From NCBI RefSeq assembly GCF_015694425.1, contig NZ_JADQDN010000001.1, positions 1 through 64,000 on the forward strand: DNA of 64,000 nt, written 5' to 3'. Of the stretch, positions 1-7,499 are shown in pieces (position 1 is the stretch's first letter; the number at the start of each line of letters is the position of its first letter). Position numbers and translations under genes: made by a program. The notes under the pieces were generated by a model, which saw only the letters and a program-made list of their open reading frames with translations, was not told the DNA's origin and searched no databases. This DNA comes from Microvirga terrestris. GTDB taxonomy: Bacteria; Pseudomonadota; Alphaproteobacteria; Rhizobiales; Beijerinckiaceae.

Positions 1-419
1 ATCAGAGCGCGGTCGAAGGCCACACCGGCGCGAGCACGAACCGTGCCGAACCAGTCGCTGCGGTCGAGGTCGTAGGTGACGCCGTCGGTGCCGACGAATG
101 CGCCCTCGGAGCCGAAGTCGGCGTACTGGATGTCGCCTTCGAGACCGACCACGAACGAGCCGATCTGGTAGTTGTAGCCGACCTGGGCGCCGCCGACGAA
201 GCCGCCGTCGTCATCCTCGTCCGCCAGATCGACGGAGTCGAAGTCGTCGTTCGACCAGCCGAAGCCGGCGTTCACACCGACGTAGAAGCCGGTCCAGGTG
301 AAGATCGGAGCAGCTGCAATGATCGGAGCCGGAGGAGCGGAGCGGACCGGCAGGTCAGCAGCGGCAGCAGCCCCGGCGAAGCCGAAGAGGGCGACGCTGG
401 CGAGAAGAATCTTCTTCAT
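1..419 (-). CDS. Outer-membrane beta-barrel protein (5' part only)
   Basis: N-terminal 139 codons of a gene running off the left edge. The product starts MKKILLASVALFGFAGAAAA, a Sec signal peptide ending near AAAADLP, followed by a proline/alanine linker and the barrel opening FTWTGFYVGVNAGFGWSND, then VGGAQVGYNYQIGSFVVGLE. This is the Omp25/Omp31/RopB-like porin family of Rhizobiales, small 8-stranded barrels often among the most abundant outer-membrane proteins. An acidic DEDDDGG loop sits at about residue 70. The start is at 419, with a purine-rich GAAAGAGAAACC stretch just upstream. The C-terminus and hence exact subfamily cannot be seen. Confidence 0.85.
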   Translation of the reverse strand, partial: MKKILLASVALFGFAGAAAAADLPVRSAPPAPIIAAAPIFTWTGFYVGVNAGFGWSNDDFDSVDLADEDDDGGFVGGAQVGYNYQIGSFVVGLEGDIQYADFGSEGAFVGTDGVTYDLDRSDWFGTVRARAGVAFDRAL

Positions 420-713
420 GGTTTCTCTTTCCTAATCGATGTCATGCCAGCCGGACCCACTTGTTGTCGGTTCAAGCCGGGCACTCCCCATTTATAGAGC
501 GACAACCTCGCGAGGGCTGTGACCTCACAACCACAGCAGCCAAGAACAGCTGTGGCAGGATTGTGGCGGCAATACGCAGATGATCCCCTTGCGACATCGC
601 TGGACCAGTAATGCACAGCTTGGCTATTGGTTCAACGCCGAAGCAAAAAAATGTCATTTTCTTGGCGAGAGTGGGCAGCTAACGCTACGTCCTTACATTT
701 TTAGAGGCATTTC
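420..713. other. Intergenic region between porin and SDR genes
   Basis: 294 bases between divergent genes. It must hold the promoter and leader of the porin gene and the promoter of the SDR gene. No open frame with convincing composition, no recognised operator and no repeat-family copy was found; short antisense frames here show no domain. Confidence 0.5.
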
Positions 714-1469
714 ATGAGAAAAGCAGCCCTCATTACCGGTGGCGCGCAGCGAATCGGGCGCCGGATCGTTGAGCGCCTTGCCGGCGAGGGATACGCGGTA
801 GCGATCCACTGCCGCCGCTCCACCGACGAGGCGGAACACATGGCAGCCCAGATCAGGCACGCTGGCGGGAAAGCGTCGGTTGTCCAGGCCGACTTGACCG
901 ATGGCGAAAGTGTCGGACGTTTGGTGCCGGAGGCGGTTCACGCCGTTGGCCCTCTGACACTTCTTGTCAACAATGCCTCCGAGTTCGAGCCCGACGAGGT
1001 TGAAACCCTGTCATTGGAGCGCTGGGACCGGCACTTTGCCGTCAATCTGCGGGCGCCTGCCTTCCTGGGTCGTGATTTCGCTCATCAGCTCCCTGCCGAG
1101 GGCCAGGGCTGCATTGTCAACATCGTGGATCAGCGGGTTTGGAAGCTGACGCCGCAATTCTTTTCCTACACGCTCACGAAGGCCGCTCTCTTCACCGCCA
1201 CCCAGACCATGGCGCAGGCGCTGGCGCCCCGGATCCGCGTCAATGCCATCGGACCTGGACCGACCCTGTCGAACACGCGCCAGGGGGATGAGGATTTTGA
1301 CAAGCAGAGCAGAGCCGTGCTGCTCGGCCATGGCGGAACACCCGACGAGATCGCCGATGCAGTGCTCTACCTCGCGAAGGCCATCAGCGTTACCGGCCAG
1401 ATGATCGCTGTCGACGGCGGCCAGCATCTCGCCTGGGAGACGCCGGACGTGGCCGGCATCAGGGAGTGA
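714..1469 (+). CDS. SDR-family oxidoreductase, pteridine-reductase-like
   Basis: 251 residues, full length for a classical short-chain dehydrogenase/reductase. The dinucleotide motif is TGGAQRIGR (residues 8-16): the third glycine position is Arg, the TGxxxRxG form that in PTR1/FolM-type enzymes goes with NADPH and pterin substrates. NNAS is at about 90, and the catalytic pair is in SYTLTKAA (Tyr-x3-Lys, about residue 157), with upstream residues NIVDQ in place of the usual Ser motif. VNAIGPGPTL follows, with VTGQMIAVDGGQHL at the end. A dihydromonapterin/dihydrofolate-type reductase is the best guess; another carbonyl substrate is possible. The 3' end overlaps the convergent pgeF by 11 bases. 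Confidence 0.85.
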   Translation: MRKAALITGGAQRIGRRIVERLAGEGYAVAIHCRRSTDEAEHMAAQIRHAGGKASVVQADLTDGESVGRLVPEAVHAVGPLTLLVNNASEFEPDEVETLSLERWDRHFAVNLRAPAFLGRDFAHQLPAEGQGCIVNIVDQRVWKLTPQFFSYTLTKAALFTATQTMAQALAPRIRVNAIGPGPTLSNTRQGDEDFDKQSRAVLLGHGGTPDEIADAVLYLAKAISVTGQMIAVDGGQHLAWETPDVAGIRE

Positions 1470-2226
1470 GGGCGATTGCCGAGATCAGGCGGCCGTAATC
1501 CGGCTCCTGCCGATGGGTGGTGCGACGATAGCTGAAGAAGCGCTCCTCGTCGGAATAGGTGCAGAGCCCGAGATCCGTGAAGGCACCGACTCCGGCCGCC
1601 TCAAGGCGGGCGCCGATGAAGCCGGGGAGGTCGAACATGGCATGTCCCGGCCTCTCCGCCTCCTTGAGGAAGCGTGCATAGCCGGGCACTTCCCGGGTGA
1701 AGCGCTCGATGAAGTCTGGGCCGACCTCATAGGCCTTCTGGCTGATCGTGGGCCCGAGCACCGCGACGATGTTTTGACGCCTCGATCCGAGACGCTCCAT
1801 CGCAGTGATTGTGGACTCAAGAACCCCCATCACGGCTCCGCGCCAGCCCGCATGGGCTGCCCCGATCACGCGGGCTTTCTCGTCGGCAAACAGAACCGGC
1901 CCGCAATCCGCCGTGGTGATGCCCAGTGCCAATCCCGGCATGGATGTCACCAACGCGTCGGCCTTGGGCCGTTCATCGCGCCACGGACCTTCCACGATCA
2001 CCGCATCGGGCGAGTGGACCTGATAAACGCTGATGAGAGAATCCGATGCGACGCTGAGCGCCTCGGCCATGCGCCGACGGTTCTCCTGCACCTTCGCCGG
2101 ATCGTCGGAGGAGCCGACACCGCCATTGAGCGAGGCATAGAGCCCCTCCGAGACGCCGCCCTCCCGCGTGAAGAAGGCGTGGCGGATACCGGGCTGGGAG
2201 GCAAGGGGGGGAGCTTGGATGAGCAT
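1459..2226 (-). CDS. pgeF: Laccase-domain protein PgeF/YfiH (peptidoglycan editing or purine nucleoside phosphorylase-type)
   Basis: 255 residues. Family hallmarks are FFTREGGVSEGLYASLNGG near the start, TTADCGPVLF (metal-binding Cys), GAAHAGWRGAVMGVL (His) and a C-terminal CTYSDEERFFSYRR. YfiH/PgeF proteins have been described both as multicopper polyphenol oxidases and as enzymes acting on purine nucleosides, and in E. coli as removing wrongly added L-Ser from peptidoglycan precursors. It lies 9 bases downstream of the midA-like gene on the same strand, so lgt-midA-pgeF is a probable operon, the usual arrangement in Rhizobiales. Confidence 0.93.
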   Translation of the reverse strand: MLIQAPPLASQPGIRHAFFTREGGVSEGLYASLNGGVGSSDDPAKVQENRRRMAEALSVASDSLISVYQVHSPDAVIVEGPWRDERPKADALVTSMPGLALGITTADCGPVLFADEKARVIGAAHAGWRGAVMGVLESTITAMERLGSRRQNIVAVLGPTISQKAYEVGPDFIERFTREVPGYARFLKEAERPGHAMFDLPGFIGARLEAAGVGAFTDLGLCTYSDEERFFSYRRTTHRQEPDYGRLISAIALTP

Positions 2227-2235
2227 GGGGAGATC

Positions 2236-3312
2236 TTACGAAGAGAAGGGCAGGGCAGGCAATCCGGGCACGGCCTGGATGGCTTCATGTGTAACGGCCA
2301 AAACCTTAAACAGCTCTCCCATGCCGGTCGGTCCGCGCTCCGTGAGCCGAGTGAGGGCCCGGTCGATATCAGCGGCCTGAGCCGGAGTGGCGCGTGCCTT
2401 CAAGGCCTCGGCCCGGGTCTCGATCCCGAGCGCTTGGAGAAACTCGCCCTGAGTGACGGTGCCGTGGACCCGAGCGCCTTGCGTCGCAGCAGCCTGGGCC
2501 AAGCGATGAAAGTCCACATGGGTGGTCAGATCCGCCTCGCCCGGCTCCTGCAGCGGGTCAACAGGCCGATGGTTCTTCAGCGCCTGCAGGGTGTCGCCGA
2601 AGGCCGGCCCCCAATAGCCGTAATCCAGGATCAGGGCGGCTCCGCCATCGCGGGCGAGCCGTCCGGCCAGCGTGCCCATGATGTCGACTGAGACGCCGGG
2701 CCATTCGAGAACATCCCCCAGCCGCAGCGGCTTGCCGAGAGCGGGTTCCGGCTCCGGGCGCAGACCCAGGATCAGGTGCTCGTCATCCAAACCCACCAGC
2801 CGTTCGCACCAGCCGCGATTGGTGCCGAGGAATTGGCGGACGGGGAGCGCATCGAAGAACTCGTTGGCGACGAGCAGGATAGGGCCTGACGGCACATCCT
2901 CGAACCGGTCGTGCCACTGAACCGTAAATTCCGATTCAGCAAGAGCGTCCTGCTGGCGCTGCCTTAAGGAGGGACTGGTCTCGACGAGGTGAACAGTAGG
3001 GGCTCCCTTGAAGTCGGGCAGGAGGCGCGTCGCCCGCAAGAGATCCGCCATCAGGGTGCCGCGCCCAGGGCCGAGTTCCACGAGACGGCAGGGCGCAGGG
3101 CGGCCCATGCCGTTCCAGACCTCCAGCATCCACAGACCGATCAACTCGCCGAACATCTGGCTGATCTCCGGCGCCGTGGTGAAGTCGCCGGCGGCCCCCA
3201 GCGGATCGCGGGTGGCGTAATAATGCCGGAGGCACACGCTCATGTATCGCTCGACCGTGATCGGCCCCTCGAGGGCGATGATCTCGCGCAAGCTGTCCTC
3301 CAGCGTCTTCAC
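2236..3312 (-). CDS. SAM-dependent methyltransferase, MidA/NDUFAF7 family
   Basis: 358 residues. The signature GDFTTAPEISQMFGELIG (about 43-60) and the SAM-binding ELGPGRGTLMADLLR (about 78-92) identify the NDUFAF7/MidA family; the mitochondrial member dimethylates an arginine of complex I subunit NDUFS2. NEFFDALPVRQF and DYGYWG are also typical. The open frame continues upstream into lgt, but the start is best placed at GTG 3312, where GTGA overlaps the lgt stop by four bases, showing translational coupling. The bacterial role, assembly of respiratory complex I, is inferred from the mitochondrial homologue. Confidence 0.92.
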   Translation of the reverse strand: MKTLEDSLREIIALEGPITVERYMSVCLRHYYATRDPLGAAGDFTTAPEISQMFGELIGLWMLEVWNGMGRPAPCRLVELGPGRGTLMADLLRATRLLPDFKGAPTVHLVETSPSLRQRQQDALAESEFTVQWHDRFEDVPSGPILLVANEFFDALPVRQFLGTNRGWCERLVGLDDEHLILGLRPEPEPALGKPLRLGDVLEWPGVSVDIMGTLAGRLARDGGAALILDYGYWGPAFGDTLQALKNHRPVDPLQEPGEADLTTHVDFHRLAQAAATQGARVHGTVTQGEFLQALGIETRAEALKARATPAQAADIDRALTRLTERGPTGMGELFKVLAVTHEAIQAVPGLPALPFSS

Positions 3313-4166
3313 GCGGCTTCGACGGCCTGCCGGGGCCGCGTTAAGCCCCGTGCGGCCAGCACGATGGCGCCTGCGCCCACGAGCGCCATGGGGACCGAGA
3401 GCAGCATCCCCATGGTAATGCCGCCGCCGAGAGCCCCGAAGGAAGAGCCGAAGAGGAAGCCGAGCTGCGCGTCCGGCTCGCGGAAGAACTCGCAGACGAT
3501 GCGGGCCAGCGCATAACCCAGCACGAAGATGCCGCCGAGGAGCCCGGGCCTGCGGAAGCCGAAGCGCCGCGCCGCGAACGCCATGACGATGAACAGAATC
3601 AGGCCCTCGCCCAGGGCTTCGTAGAGCTGGCTCGGGTGGCGCGGCACAGGACCCGCGTGGGGAAAGACCACAGCATAAGGAAATTCGGGCGCCGGCCGGC
3701 CCCACAGCTCGCCGTTGATGAAGTTGGCGATGCGGCCGAAGAACAGGCCGATAGGTGTCACCACGGCGGCCATGTCGAGCATTGCGAGCGGGTTGAGTCC
3801 GCGGGAGCGGGCGAAGAGCACGATGGCGAGCACTGCGCCCAGGAAGCCGCCATGGAACGACATGCCGCCGCGCCAGACCGCGAAGATCTCCAAGGGCTGC
3901 GATAGGTAGGAGCTCAGGTTGTAGAACAGCACGTAGCCAATGCGTCCACCGAGCACAACGCCGAGCGCAACCCACACGATAAGGTCGTCCACATCGATGG
4001 GTTTCGGCTGCTTCAGCCCGCCCCAGAGATCGGCCTTTGCAGTCAGGCGCTTGGCATAGAACCAGCCGCCCAGGAGGCCGACCACATAGGCAAGCGCGTA
4101 CCAGCGGATTGCAATGGGACCGATGGAAATGGCAATCGGGTCGATGAGAGGAAAGGAAAGCGGCAT
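3309..4166 (-). CDS. lgt: Prolipoprotein diacylglyceryl transferase
   Basis: 285 residues from Met at 4166; an in-frame ATG at 4211 adds 15 residues but lacks the AAGG ribosome site seen before 4166. Lgt moves diacylglycerol from phosphatidylglycerol to the lipobox Cys of prolipoproteins in the inner membrane. Seven hydrophobic segments are visible. Family motifs: GGMSFHGGFLGA, the Lgt signature GRIANFINGELWGRP, and HPSQLYEALGEG near residue 195. First gene of the lgt-midA-pgeF run and divergent from ubiK. Confidence 0.97.
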   Translation of the reverse strand: MPLSFPLIDPIAISIGPIAIRWYALAYVVGLLGGWFYAKRLTAKADLWGGLKQPKPIDVDDLIVWVALGVVLGGRIGYVLFYNLSSYLSQPLEIFAVWRGGMSFHGGFLGAVLAIVLFARSRGLNPLAMLDMAAVVTPIGLFFGRIANFINGELWGRPAPEFPYAVVFPHAGPVPRHPSQLYEALGEGLILFIVMAFAARRFGFRRPGLLGGIFVLGYALARIVCEFFREPDAQLGFLFGSSFGALGGGITMGMLLSVPMALVGAGAIVLAARGLTRPRQAVEAA

Positions 4167-4302
4167 GTGCAGGCCTTGAACGAACGGGCTGCCATTGGAC
4201 CCGTCAGGCAAGGATCGTCAACCCTGTTGCAGTTTAGGGCGAATGCGCCCATGTGTGGCGTTCCAGGGCCCAACAGGCCCACCGAACGCTGTGGATTGAC
4301 CC

Positions 4303-4578
4303 ATGACCCAATCGTCCAACCGGATCTTCGATGAACTCGCCCGCTTTGCCACCGATGCCGCAGGGGCAGCTCAGGGCGTCCGTCGCGAGATCGAGAGCGT
4401 GGTCCGCAGCCAGTTCGAGCGGCTGGTCAAGGATATGGACGTTGCCACCCGCGAAGAAGTCGAGGTTCTGCGCGAAATGGTGATTGCGACCCGCGAGGAG
4501 AACGAGCGGCTCGATGCCCGGGTGAAGGAACTCGAGGCGAAGTTGACCGCAGTCACCACGAGCTCTGCTGCAACCTAG
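4303..4578 (+). CDS. ubiK: UbiK-type accessory factor (BMFP domain)
   Basis: 91 residues, mostly amphipathic helix followed by a heptad-like coiled coil, LRE..I..REENERLDARVKELEAKL. It matches the BMFP/YqiC family, whose E. coli member UbiK binds UbiJ and lipids and helps aerobic ubiquinone hydroxylation. The short length, N-terminal amphipathic helix and C-terminal coiled coil are all as expected. It starts 136 bases from the divergent lgt gene. Confidence 0.85.
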   Translation: MTQSSNRIFDELARFATDAAGAAQGVRREIESVVRSQFERLVKDMDVATREEVEVLREMVIATREENERLDARVKELEAKLTAVTTSSAAT

Positions 4579-4718
4579 TCAGGGATAAAAGCCGGCCTGC
4601 ATCCGGCGCGGGGCTCCTGTTGTGGACAGGTGAATCCGGCGCATTGTGACGGAGGCCGAAATCTAAGACTGTCAATTATGAGCTGATTCGAGGTTGCTGC
4701 GGCAGGGTCTCCGAATAC

Positions 4719-4743
4719 CGAAGGTATTCGGAGGTGTTCTTCC
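4719..4743. other. Perfect 11-bp hairpin
   Basis: CTCCGAATACC, loop GAA, GGTATTCGGAG: a perfect inverted repeat in the 243-base gap between ubiK and the YbjN gene. No T-run follows on either strand, so it is not a standard terminator. It could be an RNA leader structure for the YbjN gene, which starts 78 bases on. Confidence 0.6.
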
Positions 4744-4821
4744 GATGAGTGCCCGGATTGACGCAATGGTATTGCCCGAATGTGTTTACCATGTTCAGGC
4801 AACTGAGTTTTCAGGGTCGAC

Positions 4822-5322
4822 ATGTCGCAGATTCATCTTGAAATCGACCGCGCTGAGCATCCTCTCGACGTGGTCGAACGTCTGGCTGCTCTGCGGCATT
4901 GGATCTTCGATCGCGCCGAGGCGGACGAGATGTCCGTCTCCGTTTCCGGCCGCTGGGCCGATTACGATGTCGCTTTCACGTGGATCGAGGATGTCGAGGC
5001 GCTGCATATGGCCTGCGCCTTCGACCTCAAGGTTCCTGATCGGCGCCGGCAGGAGGTCGTCCAACTCATCTCCGCCGTCAACGAACAGCTCTGGGTCGGG
5101 CATTTCGACCTGTGGAGCACCGAAAACGTGGTGATGTTCCGCCACGCGCTCCTGCTCGCCGGCGGCGCCGACCCCACGGACGGGCAGTGCGAGACCATGC
5201 TGCGGGTCGCGGTGGAAGCCTGTGAGCGCTATTTTCAGGCCTTCCAGTTCGTGATCTGGGCCGGGAAGTCGGCCCGCGAAGCCCTCGACAGCGTCCTATT
5301 CGAAACCGAAGGCGAAGCCTAG
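4822..5322 (+). CDS. YbjN domain-containing protein
   Basis: 166 residues, the usual size for rhizobial YbjN proteins. The fold relates to type III secretion chaperones; E. coli YbjN affects motility, biofilm and stress tolerance by an unknown mechanism. Visible features are FTWIEDVEALHMACAFDL and NEQLWVGHFDLW in the centre and a C-terminal helix ACERYFQAFQFVIWAGKSA. The start at 4822 is the first ATG of this conserved frame. The stop codon touches the first copy of the two-hairpin repeat. Confidence 0.85.
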   Translation: MSQIHLEIDRAEHPLDVVERLAALRHWIFDRAEADEMSVSVSGRWADYDVAFTWIEDVEALHMACAFDLKVPDRRRQEVVQLISAVNEQLWVGHFDLWSTENVVMFRHALLLAGGADPTDGQCETMLRVAVEACERYFQAFQFVIWAGKSAREALDSVLFETEGEA

Positions 5323-5430
5323 AGCAGCGGACCCAAAAGTGGACTTGCACTTTTGAGATCCGTCCGATGCTCCTTCTTGGAAGAGCGCATCGTCCAACGC
5401 GGAAAACCGGTTCCACTTTTCCGCACGATG
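5321..5430. repeat. Two-hairpin intergenic repeat, copy A
   Basis: First of four copies in the window (others near 50561, 53640 and 63856). Hairpin 1 pairs CCAAAAGTGGA with a CACTTTTG-type arm; hairpin 2 pairs GCGGAAAACCGG with CCACTTTTCCGC, ending in CACGATG. A GCTCCTTCTTGGAAGAGC link lies between them. It begins at the YbjN stop codon, so it will be in that transcript. Confidence 0.85.
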
Positions 5431-5504
5431 TGTGACCTGCCTCGACAGAGCCTGACGGGCAGGGATAGATAGCGGTATTCCGCATTCTTCCGTCAGGTCA
5501 GCTT

Positions 5505-6332
5505 ATGTCGCAGCACGCCGCTCATCTCCCCTCGTCGCTGATCCTTGTTGGTGCCGGCAAAATGGGCGGCTCCATGCTGGAGGGCTGGCTCAAGGTCGGC
5601 ATGAGACCTCAAGGGGTGACGGTTCTCGACCCGCGCCCGTCCGAGGAGATGACCCGGTTTTGTCAGGTGCAGGGAATTGCTCTCAACCCTGCGAACCCCG
5701 CCGCGCCTCATGTGCTGGTGCTCGCCACCAAGCCTCAGATGCTTGACGAGGCGGCGGCCTCGGTCAATGCATGCCTCGGCCCCCAGACCCTCATCATCTC
5801 GATCCTCGCCGGCAAGACCATCGGCGACCTTCGCTCGAGGCTCCCAGCTGCCGGTGCCATCGTGCGCGCCATGCCGAACCTGCCAGCCAGCATCGGCCGT
5901 GGCGCTACGGGAGCGGCGGTCAACGAGCAGGTGAGCGAGGAGCAGCGGCTCATGGCCGATGCGCTCCTGAGCAGCAACGGCATTGTCGAGTGGCTACCTT
6001 CCGAGAATCTTATCGACGCCGTTACGGCTCTGTCGGGTTCAGGGCCTGCCTACGTGTTCCATCTCGTCGAATGTCTTGCCGAGGCAGGGGCCTCGGCCGG
6101 CCTCCCGAAGGAACTTGCCGAGCGTCTCGCCCGCGCCACCGTGACCGGAGCAGGGGAGCTTCTTTTCCAAAGCGTTCTGGCGCCAGCGACGCTGCGCCAG
6201 AACGTCACCTCGCCCGGCGGCACCACGGCGGCGGCGCTTGAGGTGCTCATGCGTGACCCAAACGGAATGAAGGCGCTGATGCGCGAAGCCGTGGCCGCGG
6301 CCAAGCGGCGCGCAGAGGAACTTGCTGGTTGA
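5505..6332 (+). CDS. proC: Pyrroline-5-carboxylate reductase
   Basis: 275 residues. Reduces pyrroline-5-carboxylate to proline with NAD(P)H, the last step of proline synthesis. N-terminal Rossmann motif LVGAGKMGGSMLEGWL, MPNLPASIGRG in the middle, and the P5CR signature region ALSGSGPAYVFHLVE followed by TSPGGTTAAALEVL. The length is typical. The TetR gene follows 72 bases on. Confidence 0.96.
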   Translation: MSQHAAHLPSSLILVGAGKMGGSMLEGWLKVGMRPQGVTVLDPRPSEEMTRFCQVQGIALNPANPAAPHVLVLATKPQMLDEAAASVNACLGPQTLIISILAGKTIGDLRSRLPAAGAIVRAMPNLPASIGRGATGAAVNEQVSEEQRLMADALLSSNGIVEWLPSENLIDAVTALSGSGPAYVFHLVECLAEAGASAGLPKELAERLARATVTGAGELLFQSVLAPATLRQNVTSPGGTTAAALEVLMRDPNGMKALMREAVAAAKRRAEELAG

Positions 6333-6404
6333 GGCTTTGAGGCTTGGGATTAGGGCATAGCGTCCCTAGATTAGCTTCAACGGTATATCTTCAGGAGGTT
6401 GATC

Positions 6405-7121
6405 GTGACGGCACAGGCTTCCACAGCTCCGATGGACAAGCGCAAGGCCATCATCGAAGCCCTCATGGATCTCGCCGCCCGGCGCTCCTGGCACGAGATC
6501 GAGATCACCGACATTGCGAAGGCCGCCAATGTCTCGCTCTCGGAGTTCCGCGATCTCTTTCCCTCGAAAGGCGCGGTGCTCGGCGGACTGTCCCGCATGA
6601 TCGACAAGCAAGTGCTTGAGGGAACGACAGAGGACCTTGCCGGCGAGCCTGCCCGTGAGCGCATCTTCGATGTGCTGATGCGCCGCTTCGATGCGATGCA
6701 GCCCTACAAGGAAGCGCTGCGCCGGATTTCACAGGACCTGCGATACGATCCCGTGTCGCTCGCGGCGCTCAACCAGGTGGCACTCAATTCGCAGCGTTTC
6801 ATGCTGGCGGCAGCCGGCATCAACACGGAAGGGCCGCTCGGCACGTTAAAGCTTCAGGGCGCGGTGCTGGTCTATGCCAACACCATGCGTACTTGGCTCG
6901 ACGACGATGATCCCGCCCAGGCTAAAACCATGGCGCGCCTCGACCGCGAATTGCGCCGGGGTGAGCGCATCATCGAGGGTGCCGAGGATCTGCGCCGCCT
7001 GAGCGCTCCGCTGCGCGCGGTCGGCCGCGCTTTCATGCAGGGGCGCCGCTCATCCCGTTCCGAGAGGCGCCGGGCCGCAGATGACAACGGCGATGCGGAG
7101 AATCCCGCAGCGGCGATCTAA
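6405..7121 (+). CDS. TetR-family transcriptional regulator
   Basis: 238 residues starting at GTG 6405, six bases after a perfect AGGAGG; an in-frame TTG at 6399 would overlap that site. The N-terminus has a TetR-type helix-turn-helix: ALMDLAARRSWHEIEITDIA then AANVSLSEFRDLFPSKGAVL (about residues 20-58). The remaining ligand-binding part is not conserved enough to name a ligand, and the tail is Arg-rich (RSSRSERRR). It lies between proC and the CsaA-like gene; the target is unknown. A COQ9-like relationship is conceivable because that family shares the same N-terminal fold. Confidence 0.75.
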   Translation: MTAQASTAPMDKRKAIIEALMDLAARRSWHEIEITDIAKAANVSLSEFRDLFPSKGAVLGGLSRMIDKQVLEGTTEDLAGEPARERIFDVLMRRFDAMQPYKEALRRISQDLRYDPVSLAALNQVALNSQRFMLAAAGINTEGPLGTLKLQGAVLVYANTMRTWLDDDDPAQAKTMARLDRELRRGERIIEGAEDLRRLSAPLRAVGRAFMQGRRSSRSERRRAADDNGDAENPAAAI

Positions 7122-7139
7122 CCAGACGTAGAGAGGCAT

Positions 7140-7499
7140 ATGGATCAGGAGTACTCGATCTCGCCGCAGATCACGTTCGACGATTTCCTGAAGGTTGACA
7201 TCCGTGTCGGGCGCATCCTTGCCATCGACCCTTTTCCGCAGGCGCGCAAGCCCGCCTTCAAGCTCACGGTCGATTTCGGCCCGGAGATCGGCACCAAACG
7301 CTCTTCGGCGCAGATCACGGTCAACCACACACCGGAGGATCTCGTGGGAACGCTCGTTCTCGCAGTGGTGAATTTCCCACCGCGGCAGATCGGGCCGTTC
7401 CTGTCGGAGGTGCTGACGCTTGGCGTGCCTGATGCCAATGGCGATGTGATGCTAATCAGGCCGGATCGGGATGTGCCGATTGGTGGGAGGCTTTACTGA
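7140..7499 (+). CDS. tRNA-binding (CsaA-like) domain protein
   Basis: 119 residues, a stand-alone OB-fold of the tRNA_bind/CsaA type. FDDFLKVDIRVGRIL at the start and VLAVVNFPPRQIGPFLSEVL in the second half match CsaA, reported to have chaperone and protein-export activity in Bacillus and to bind tRNA. Starts 18 bases after the TetR gene, so probably co-transcribed. Its stop codon ends exactly one base before the stop of the convergent histidine kinase. Confidence 0.92.
   Translation: MDQEYSISPQITFDDFLKVDIRVGRILAIDPFPQARKPAFKLTVDFGPEIGTKRSSAQITVNHTPEDLVGTLVLAVVNFPPRQIGPFLSEVLTLGVPDANGDVMLIRPDRDVPIGGRLY

Noticed and set aside
2236..3975. 579-codon frame for the MidA-like gene starting inside lgt
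   Set aside because: The upstream part is out of frame with lgt and Arg-rich; the GTGA overlap at 3309-3312 marks the true start.
6352..6370. TAGGG...CCCTA inverted repeat upstream of the TetR gene
   Set aside because: Only 5-bp arms with an 8-base spacer; too short to call an operator without comparison.
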